A stretch of 10,872 nucleotides of DNA from Flavobacterium sp. (lineage in GTDB: Bacteria > Bacteroidota > Bacteroidia > Flavobacteriales > Flavobacteriaceae): contig JALRGZ010000182.1 in the NCBI GenBank assembly GCA_023253295.1, forward strand, positions 1-10,872, given 5' to 3'. Position 1 is the first letter of the stretch, and each line of letters opens with the position of its first letter. Of the stretch, positions 5,744 through 10,872 are shown piece by piece. The position numbers and the translations under genes were made by a program. Under the pieces are notes generated by a model that saw only the letters and a list, made by a program, of their open reading frames with translations, had not been told where the DNA came from and made no database searches.

Positions 5744-7006
5744 ATGGTTTTTAGAAAAATAGCTGTATTAATTATTATTTTGTTTTCTTATTCAGTTAAG
5801 GCTTCTTTTATTTTGTTGCCAATGGATGAAAATTCACAGCAAAATCACCTAAAAGCGTATGGGATTACTTATTGGTGTTTAGATAAAAAATACAAAGCAA
5901 GCTGGTTACTGAATTACCGTGGCGGTTCTTTTTTATTACCCGATGCGAATGAAATTCGCAAAGAATGTCAGATTAGAGGTGTTAGTTTCGAAGTTATTTC
6001 GGATTCCGAACAACAATCTATTTTAGACGAAATTGCGAGTCCATCTCAAAATATGGAGAATGTAATTTTAGAAAAAGCCCCTAAAATAGCTGTTTATACC
6101 CCTAAAGGAAAACAACCTTGGGATGATGCGGTTACTTTAGTTTTAACTTATGCCGAAATTCCTTTTACTTCCATTTATGATGAAGAAGTTTTAAGTGATC
6201 AATTAGTTCTTTATGATTGGTTACACTTGCATCATGAAGATTTTACGGGACAATATGGTAAATTTTATGGTTCCTATCGCAATGCACCTTGGTATATTGA
6301 ACAAAAAAAAGATGCTGAAGCATTAGCGCAGAAACTTGGTTACTCAAAAGTTTCAGAAGAAAAAGGAGCTGTAGCTAAAAAAATTAGAGATTTTGTTATT
6401 GGTGGCGGCTTTATGTTTGCCATGTGTTCTGCCACAGATAGTTTTGATATCGCTTTAGCCGCTGAAGGGGTTGATATTTGTGAATCTATGTTTGATGGAG
6501 ATCCAAGTGAAGCTAATTATCAATCTCGTCTTAATTATTCTAATTCTTTTGCTTTTAAAGATTTTGTTTTGGAACGAAGACCTGAGTGGTATGAGTTTTC
6601 GGATATAGATATGACAGAGAAAAGAATGGTTCCTATGCAGAAAGATTATTTTACTCTTATGGAGTTTTCGGCTAAATGGGATCCAATTCCAAGTATGCTT
6701 TGTCAAAATCATACGCAGCTTATTAAAGGTTTTATGGGACAAACCACTGCTTTTGATTCAAAATTAGTCAAGTCTAATGTTTTGATACTAGGGTCATGTG
6801 AATTAAATGGAGAAGCGAGGTATATTCATGGTCAAAAAGGAAAAGGAATGTTTAGTTTCTATGGAGGTCATGATCCTGAAGATTATCAACACAAGGTAGG
6901 TGATCCGCCAACTGTTTTAGATTTACATCCCAATTCTCCAGGATATCGATTGATTTTGAACAATGTTTTGTTTCCAGCTGCTAGAAAGAAGAAACAAAAA
7001 ACCTAA
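5744..7006 (+). CDS. Exported protein with class I glutamine-amidotransferase-like features (often labelled asparagine synthetase B)
   Basis: This 420-residue protein begins with a clear Sec signal peptide: basic FRK, a hydrophobic core, and a likely cut after VKA (A20/S21), so it acts in the periplasm or outside. From memory, Flavobacteria carry this gene beside dnaB under the name asparagine synthetase B. True AsnB starts with a processed Cys after Met and has an ATP-pyrophosphatase domain with SGGxDS; neither is present. What can be seen is an N-terminal part (21-110) with LLPMD and HLKAYGITYW, then from about residue 114 (KIAVYTPKG) a flavodoxin-like fold with DWLHLHHEDFTG (158-169), a nucleophile-elbow-like GGGFMFAMCSATDS with Cys228, and GGHDPEDYQH (374-383), whose His376/Glu379 could complete a triad. 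It has its own promoter box and no Shine-Dalgarno sequence. The substrate is unknown. It converges on the minus-strand lipoprotein gene. Confidence 0.75.
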   Translation: MVFRKIAVLIIILFSYSVKASFILLPMDENSQQNHLKAYGITYWCLDKKYKASWLLNYRGGSFLLPDANEIRKECQIRGVSFEVISDSEQQSILDEIASPSQNMENVILEKAPKIAVYTPKGKQPWDDAVTLVLTYAEIPFTSIYDEEVLSDQLVLYDWLHLHHEDFTGQYGKFYGSYRNAPWYIEQKKDAEALAQKLGYSKVSEEKGAVAKKIRDFVIGGGFMFAMCSATDSFDIALAAEGVDICESMFDGDPSEANYQSRLNYSNSFAFKDFVLERRPEWYEFSDIDMTEKRMVPMQKDYFTLMEFSAKWDPIPSMLCQNHTQLIKGFMGQTTAFDSKLVKSNVLILGSCELNGEARYIHGQKGKGMFSFYGGHDPEDYQHKVGDPPTVLDLHPNSPGYRLILNNVLFPAARKKKQKT

Positions 7007-7019
7007 TGGATTGACTGGG

Positions 7020-7423
7020 TTATTCATAATCGAGTTTTAGTCTGTATTGAAATCCATTCATGTCTGTTGCAATTATTCTGTTAGAACTGATATGTTCACT
7101 TATAATTTCAATTTCTTTAGTATCATCTTCTTTTTTTACTACTCCGATTCCAATTTCTGTTTCTAGATTGATAACGCCTTTTACATTTTACCGTTTTCGT
7201 CCTTACCAGTAATTTGATAATCGTATTTTTTATTTTTGGTTTCTGAATAATGGTATAGTTCTTCTGAGGCTGTTGACGTAATTTGTTTTGATGTGTTTTT
7301 TTTTAAATCATTTGTTGAAGTAGTTTTTATTTTTTTTAAATTAATTTCCTCTTTTTTACAAGAGGTTGAAGAGATTAATGCTCCAATAAAAACTAAGGTA
7401 ATATAATTATTTAAGGTTTTCAT
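7020..7423 (-). pseudogene. Small lipoprotein of unknown function, broken by a one-base frameshift
   Basis: From the ATG at 7423 the first 80 residues end at a stop (7181-7183) after DENGKM. One frame over, directly continuous text runs 54 more residues from VKGVINLETE to the stop at 7020-7022. Restoring one base next to the ATG codon at 7184-7186 (ATG GTA instead of ATGTA) gives a smooth 134-residue protein. The N-terminus is a lipoprotein signal: a hydrophobic stretch and SSTSC with Cys22. CKKEE after it resembles the K-(D/E)2 signal for surface export of Flavobacteriaceae lipoproteins. The body is Lys/Ser/Thr-rich, then a segment YDYQITGKDENG that recurs, as I recall, in small flavobacterial proteins. 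It could be a true pseudogene or a sequencing error. It has its own promoter and palindrome upstream. Confidence 0.7.
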
Positions 7424-7454
7424 GATTTGTTTCTTTATTGCCTTTCTTTGAATC

Positions 7455-7473
7455 TTTGAGATTAAATCTCAAA
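7455..7473 (-). promoter_or_regulatory. 19-base palindrome on the lipoprotein promoter, candidate operator
   Basis: TTTGAGATT-A-AATCTCAAA is a perfect inverted repeat with 9-bp arms and a single central base. It overlaps the promoter's -7 box and covers the expected transcription start, the classic place for a repressor site. It could also form at the 5' end of the transcript. The binding protein is unknown. Confidence 0.5.
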
Positions 7474-7477
7474 TTTA
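7470..7477 (-). promoter_or_regulatory. -7 promoter box of the lipoprotein gene
   Basis: On the minus strand this reads TAAATTTG, a perfect TAnnTTTG box, 46 bases before the ATG at 7423. No strong -33 TTTG is evident at the usual distance. Confidence 0.55.
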
Positions 7478-7496
7478 GGACGAATAAAGAGAAATT

Positions 7497-7516
7497 TTTT
7501 ACGGAAAACCGTAAAA
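7497..7516 (-). repeat. 8-bp inverted repeat TTTTACGG/CCGTAAAA between the response regulator and lipoprotein genes
   Basis: Arms at 7497-7504 and 7509-7516 surround a four-base loop. Reading on the minus strand it follows the response regulator stop by 46 bases and is followed by AA, then TTTCTCTTT, so it may be a weak terminator. It also lies just upstream of the lipoprotein -7 box, near the -33 position, so a regulator site is possible. Confidence 0.4.
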
Positions 7517-7562
7517 GCTTCTTTTTTAGGAGAACAGTTTCGTTGTTATTTAAGTGTTTTGT

Positions 7563-8234
7563 TTAGATTACCCCTAGATCTTTAGTAATAGCTATTAGAT
7601 GCACGTTATTATTAGCTTTGAAATATGTTTTAAGTTTGTTAATTCGCTTTTCAATACTACTATTACTGTTAGGATGTATATCTGATTTTTTGAATTCGCT
7701 TGTGATTTCATTTATAAGTAATCCATTAGCTAGTAGTTTTAATAATTCTATGTCATAAGGCTCTATTTCCATTATAGTATTTTTATTCATAGAGCTGCCG
7801 GTTGTTTCAGGTAACAGTATTCTTGTTTTGTTTTTTTGAATATCCAGTATTGCTTTTTTTAAATCTTTTATGCTATTACGTCCTTTTACAACATAAGCAT
7901 CGATTGCTAAGTTGTCAAACAGTGAATTTATTTTAAAAGATTTATCTTCAATAGAAAATACTATGGTTTTTATTTCAGGCTGAATTTTTTTTGCAGCTTT
8001 AATAAGTTCTTCACCATCTTTAATTTTATTTTCTCTATAATCTTCTTTAAAGGAAAGATCGCTTATTAATAATTCAAAAGGTTCGTTATCTATTTGGGCT
8101 TTTTTGATTTTTATAAGAGCATCATCACAATATTTTACATGTTCAATTAGAGGAATTGATAATTTCTCTAATGTCGTTTTTATAGTTTCTATGATAGAAT
8201 CAAGATCTTCTACAATTAATACTTTTTGAAACAT
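7563..8234 (-). CDS. LuxR/NarL-type response regulator
   Basis: This 223-residue protein is a transcription factor switched by phosphorylation. The receiver domain (about 1-130) has the acidic pair Glu9/Asp10, the phospho-acceptor Asp59 in LLISDLSF, Ser94 at the conserved Ser/Thr position, and Lys117 in YVVKG, so all switch residues are present. A linker leads to a C-terminal helix-turn-helix of LuxR type (about 155-223) with IELLKLLANGLLINEITSEF and a closing helix ending in KDLGVI. The ATG lies 12 bases after the stop of the sensor kinase gene, with no Shine-Dalgarno sequence, so both are co-transcribed and probably form a cognate pair. The regulated genes are not known. The inverted repeats in front of the kinase gene and of the downstream lipoprotein gene are candidate targets, by position only. 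Confidence 0.88.
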   Translation of the reverse strand: MFQKVLIVEDLDSIIETIKTTLEKLSIPLIEHVKYCDDALIKIKKAQIDNEPFELLISDLSFKEDYRENKIKDGEELIKAAKKIQPEIKTIVFSIEDKSFKINSLFDNLAIDAYVVKGRNSIKDLKKAILDIQKNKTRILLPETTGSSMNKNTIMEIEPYDIELLKLLANGLLINEITSEFKKSDIHPNSNSSIEKRINKLKTYFKANNNVHLIAITKDLGVI

Positions 8235-8246
8235 AGGTAATTTATA

Positions 8247-9977
8247 TTATGATGGGATAATTATGTTAGTTTTAACTCCTTTGTTTTGATTTTTTTCAAA
8301 AGTAATAGTGCCATTTAAAGAGGTTATTCTATTTTCAATGTTTTGAAGACCACTTTTTCTCGTGATTTTTTCAAAATCTATTCCTATACCATTATCGTAA
8401 TAATTAACGTGTAATTTGTTTTCTTTCTTTTTAAAGGAAATAAGAACAAGTGTGCTTTTACTATGTTTTTTCATGTTTACTAAAAGTTCCTGAATTACTC
8501 TATAAATGGTAATTTTTTTTAATTTAGATACACTTGTCCAATCAAGTTCCTCTAGACCATTGATTATAATATTTGTGGTTTTACTATTAAAGGTAGCGAC
8601 CATTTCTTTTAAGTTTTCAGAAAATAGATGTTCTGTTTCTATATAGTTGTTTTCTCTTGATATATTTCTGGTTGCTGTATATATGTTATCTAAGTTCTCT
8701 AACAGTTTTTCTGATACATTGGGTAAGGATAAATCTTGTGTTTCAGCAAAATTAATTGTCTGATAGATTTCATTAGCCAATTCATCGTGCAGTTTTTTTG
8801 CAATCCTTGTTTCAGTATTGTAGGCAGTTTGTAGTTTATCCTTTTTACTTTTTTGTATAAGGTAATAATAGATGAATGCTGCAATTATTAGTAGGATTAA
8901 GATAATACATGCTATAATGATGTTTTTGTTTCTTTCCTGCTCAGCTTGTAATTCTCTATCCGCTTTTAGTTTAAGGTTTTCTTCTTTTTCTTTTTTAGAG
9001 TCATATTTAAGTTTGGCAAAGTAATTCTTAGCTTTTTGTCTGATTTCAGTAATACTGTCATTCAATGAAATGTATTTTAATGCATATTTTTTAGATTCAT
9101 TTCCTTCGATGTTTTTGATTAATAGACTTAACGCTATTAAGCGATCATCGGGATTATTGTATTCAGTAGTTTTTTGATATAATAATTTGGCATAATGTAA
9201 AGCTGTTTTTTTGTCCTTTTCTAAATAATATTCGTGTAGATAATAATAATTAGCTGTTATATCATAGTTATTGTCTGCTGTAGAATCCATGTTTGAAAAT
9301 AATTTTGATGATTTTTTGAGATAGCTCAATGCGTTTGTGTTTCCGAGTTTAAAATAGCAATAGCCAATATCATTTAAAATTCCTGCTTTATAATATGTAT
9401 GATTTTGAATTGTTTGGTCTTTTAACAAAGGAAGTAAAATGTTAAGAGCTTTCTTGTATTGTTTTTCTTCTTTGTAAGTATGTCCAATATTTATCACGCT
9501 TAATAGTTTTCTTCTTTTGTCAACATAGTATGTAGCTGCTTTTTTGTAGTAAAATCTAGCTTCATTATAATTTTTCTGATACATATGATTGTATGCTAGG
9601 AGGCTGTAGAATTTTCGTTTTTCTTTATTATTATTTGTTTTTTCTATTATCGTAAGTGCTTCTACAATTGAATTTTCAACTGCTGTAAAATCTCCTCTCG
9701 TTCTTTGAGAAGCTACAATAATATACATATTTGTAGCATATTTTTCTAACTCTTTTGAAGGATCTATTTCTAATCTTATTTTATTGGCATAATAAAAAGC
9801 GCTATCGTATCTATTGTTGTCATAATAGTCATTGGCAAGTTGGTAGTATCTGTTAACTTGTTTTTTATCTTTCAATTCTTCAATAGGCTCTTTCTTTTGC
9901 ACACAAGCGTTAAGGGAGAGAGTAATTATAAGATAAATAAAATATTTAATTTTTTGGGGATACTTTTGGTAATTCAT
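8247..9977 (-). CDS. TPR-containing sensor histidine kinase (NarL-partner type) with a lipobox
   Basis: This 576-residue membrane kinase autophosphorylates and passes phosphate to the response regulator encoded 12 bases downstream. Domains in order: an N-terminal hydrophobic segment ending in LNAC (Cys25), which is a lipobox; an extracytoplasmic TPR region (about 40-310) with several Tyr/Ala-rich repeats such as YYQLANDYYDNNRYDSAF; a charged helix (about 315-350) that may coil; one membrane span (about 353-374); a HisKA_3-type dimerisation helix with His397 in KKLHDELANEIYQ; and an HATPase domain with N box Asn501 (ELLVNMKKHS), G1 box DNGIGID (528-534) and G2 SGLQNIENRI (Gly543). All catalytic boxes look intact. 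The TPR part presumably binds a peptide or protein ligand, which is unknown. No Shine-Dalgarno sequence and no confident promoter were found before it, but an 11-bp inverted repeat lies there. Confidence 0.9.
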   Translation of the reverse strand: MNYQKYPQKIKYFIYLIITLSLNACVQKKEPIEELKDKKQVNRYYQLANDYYDNNRYDSAFYYANKIRLEIDPSKELEKYATNMYIIVASQRTRGDFTAVENSIVEALTIIEKTNNNKEKRKFYSLLAYNHMYQKNYNEARFYYKKAATYYVDKRRKLLSVINIGHTYKEEKQYKKALNILLPLLKDQTIQNHTYYKAGILNDIGYCYFKLGNTNALSYLKKSSKLFSNMDSTADNNYDITANYYYLHEYYLEKDKKTALHYAKLLYQKTTEYNNPDDRLIALSLLIKNIEGNESKKYALKYISLNDSITEIRQKAKNYFAKLKYDSKKEKEENLKLKADRELQAEQERNKNIIIACIILILLIIAAFIYYYLIQKSKKDKLQTAYNTETRIAKKLHDELANEIYQTINFAETQDLSLPNVSEKLLENLDNIYTATRNISRENNYIETEHLFSENLKEMVATFNSKTTNIIINGLEELDWTSVSKLKKITIYRVIQELLVNMKKHSKSTLVLISFKKKENKLHVNYYDNGIGIDFEKITRKSGLQNIENRITSLNGTITFEKNQNKGVKTNIIIPS

Positions 9978-10000
9978 AGTAAGGAAATCTAGTACTAAAA

Positions 10001-10050
10001 TACTATTTTCATTAAAATGTAGGGTGGTTTATATTGAAAATAGTAGGGTG
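10001..10050 (-). promoter_or_regulatory. Inverted and direct repeats upstream of the sensor kinase gene, candidate operator
   Basis: TACTATTTTCA (10001-10011) and TGAAAATAGTA (10035-10045) are perfect 11-bp inverted arms. GTAGGGTG occurs twice in direct orientation (10019-10026 and 10043-10050), the second copy overlapping one arm. The group lies 24 to 73 bases before the kinase ATG, where promoter and leader should be. Autoregulation by the paired LuxR-type regulator is a reasonable guess. The arms could instead form a leader hairpin. Confidence 0.45.
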
Positions 10051-10074
10051 TAATTTGAATTAAATTTAGTGTAA

Positions 10075-10110
10075 ATAAAAAAACCTCATCACGCCTAGGC
10101 GGATGAGGTT
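10075..10110 (-). terminator. Rho-independent terminator after rplT
   Basis: On the minus strand AACCTCATC (10102-10110) pairs with GATGAGGTT (10082-10090), a perfect 9-bp stem. The loop region contains CGCCTAGGCG, itself a 10-bp palindrome that lengthens the stem. A T-rich tract follows on the minus strand (10075-10083 read as T). It begins 43 bases after the rplT stop and separates ribosomal-protein transcription from the kinase operon. Confidence 0.88.
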
Positions 10111-10152
10111 TTCTATATAAGTAAGTAGTCTTAAATTGAGTTGATAAAACGT

Positions 10153-10497
10153 TTATTTTACTTTGTTAAGTACAGCTTTGAAAGCTTCTGGGTGGTTCAT
10201 AGCTAAATCAGCAAGAACTTTTCTGTTCAATTCGATTCCGTTAGCTTTTACTTTCCCCATGAATTGAGAATAAGACATCCCTTCTAATCTAGCTCCAGCG
10301 TTAATACGTTGAATCCATAATGAACGGAAGTTTCTTTTGTTTTGCTTTCTGTCACGATAAGCATAAAGCATAGCTTTTTCTACCGCGTTTTTAGCAACTG
10401 TCCAAACGTTTTTACGACGACCAAAGAAACCTTTGGCTTGTTTCATTATTTTTTTTCTTCTTGCTCTTTTAGCAACTGAATTTACCGATCTTGGCAT
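10153..10497 (-). CDS. rplT: 50S ribosomal protein L20
   Basis: L20 binds 23S rRNA early in large-subunit assembly. The protein of 114 residues starts MPRSVNSVAKRARRKK, the hallmark N-terminus, with a long basic helical extension, RRKNVWTVAKNAVEKAM, then the globular C-terminal half (NFRSLWIQRINAGAR, ending FKAVLNKVK). Length and sequence match the family. I choose the ATG at 10495-10497 because MPRS is the conserved start; an in-frame ATG 45 bases earlier would add 15 unconserved residues. The start is preceded by an A-rich stretch without a Shine-Dalgarno sequence, as is normal in Bacteroidota. It follows rpmI after 120 bases and is the last gene of the infC-rpmI-rplT operon. In other bacteria L20 represses this operon by binding its mRNA; whether it does so here cannot be told. 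Confidence 0.97.
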   Translation of the reverse strand: MPRSVNSVAKRARRKKIMKQAKGFFGRRKNVWTVAKNAVEKAMLYAYRDRKQNKRNFRSLWIQRINAGARLEGMSYSQFMGKVKANGIELNRKVLADLAMNHPEAFKAVLNKVK

Positions 10498-10617
10498 AAT
10501 TTTTACTTTTATTTTTGTAGCAGGCGACCCGAATTTAATCAAGGGTACTTATTGGCCATACTCCAAGGTTATTAAATTGTTTTAACCTAAAGAAATTTAT
10601 CTAAAGACGTTTGTCGA
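10498..10617 (-). other. Spacer between rpmI and rplT, possible structured leader
   Basis: This 120-base gap is long for two genes of one ribosomal operon. Read on the minus strand it holds GC-richer patches (CCTTGGAGTATGGCC and CGGGTCGCCTGC) in an AT-rich setting, and short pairing options such as ACCC with GGGT (10526-10545). A box close to TAnnTTTG (TAACCTTG) may be an internal promoter. An L20-binding mRNA structure is conceivable. No firm assignment is possible. Confidence 0.3.
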
Positions 10618-10815
10618 TTAGATAATTCTTAATTGTTGTTTGATACTTTTCATATCTGTAGAGTGAACTAGCGCTGAGTGTGTCAAAGCTAATTTACGTT
10701 TCTTAGATTTTTTAGTCAAGATGTGACTTTTAAAAGCATGCTTTCTTTTAATCTTTCCAGAGCCAGTAACTTTAAAACGTTTCTTAGCGCTAGATTTTGT
10801 TTTCATTTTAGGCAT
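10618..10815 (-). CDS. rpmI: 50S ribosomal protein L35
   Basis: L35 is a small basic protein of the large ribosomal subunit. These 65 residues start MPKMKTKSSAKKRFKVTGSG, the family signature, continue with KIKRKHAFKSHILTKK and end in SIKQQLRII; the length is normal. Unlike the other chromosomal genes here it has an AGGA five bases before the ATG, which may reflect the high expression of ribosomal genes. Its neighbours are rplT downstream and, beyond the right edge, presumably infC. The 57 bases between its start and the window edge hold no recognisable coding sequence; they contain GTAAGTAAG and are AT-rich. Confidence 0.97.
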   Translation of the reverse strand: MPKMKTKSSAKKRFKVTGSGKIKRKHAFKSHILTKKSKKRKLALTHSALVHSTDMKSIKQQLRII

Positions 10816-10872
10816 TTTTCCTAGTTTTTTGAATTTATTCTTACTTACTTATTTTGTATTAAGATAAAAATA

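Noticed and set aside
6455..6742. Minus-strand open frame opposite the exported amidotransferase-like gene
   Set aside because: It is antisense within a well-supported gene and is basic and repetitive only because of AT-rich composition.
6995..7025. AACC...GGTT hairpin at the meeting point of the two convergent genes
   Set aside because: The stem is only about four base pairs with a long loop, too weak to call as a bidirectional terminator.
8699..8884. Second minus-strand frame of 61 codons inside the kinase gene
   Set aside because: It overlaps the kinase dimerisation region in another frame and has no start signal or protein-like pattern.
9995..10021. TATTTTAG or TACATTTT as the -7 box of the kinase operon
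   Set aside because: Each has one mismatch to TAnnTTTG and neither has a -33 element at a normal distance, so no promoter is called.
10498..10542. Upstream in-frame ATG for rplT
   Set aside because: It would add 15 residues before the universally conserved MPRS start of L20.

Overview
The window joins two unlike pieces of DNA. Positions 1 to about 3080 are a tightly packed, plus-strand block of tailed-phage structural genes. From about 3078 to the right end the sequence is ordinary chromosome of a Flavobacterium-like member of the Bacteroidota. The chromosomal side is recognised by AccA, DnaB and L35/L20 sequences of flavobacterial type, by low-GC codon use, by promoter-like TAnnTTTG boxes, and by the near absence of Shine-Dalgarno sequences.

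Phage part: a left-truncated gene that needs a -1 frameshift at a nine-T run (2-432); a probable tail terminator/completion protein (429-875); an HK97-gp10-like tail completion protein (875-1357); a 440-aa probable distal-tail protein (1359-2681); and the N-terminal 130 or so residues of another tail protein (2685 to about 3077). These genes overlap or nearly touch. At about 3078 the last phage gene runs in frame into accA, replacing only the first three codons of accA. This is most simply an assembly chimera joined at a short shared sequence, although real illegitimate recombination cannot be excluded from sequence alone.

Chromosomal part, plus strand: accA (fatty-acid synthesis) ends at a clear terminator. 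A spacer with repeated GTTATAA motifs and a near-leaderless promoter follows, then dnaB (replicative helicase, with an SSB-like acidic tail), then an exported protein with glutamine-amidotransferase-like features that is often labelled asparagine synthetase B. Minus strand, converging on it: a small lipoprotein gene broken by a one-base deletion, preceded by a palindrome on its promoter; a LuxR/NarL-type response regulator; and its partner TPR sensor kinase, which sits 12 bases upstream and carries a lipobox. A strong terminator separates this signalling operon from rplT and rpmI, the distal end of the usual infC-rpmI-rplT operon, which runs off the right edge.

No tRNA, rRNA, CRISPR array, transposase or integrase is visible. 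The points most worth a second look are the phage-accA junction, the T-run frameshift, the DnaB tail, the exported amidotransferase-like protein, and the inverted repeats in front of the lipoprotein and kinase genes.
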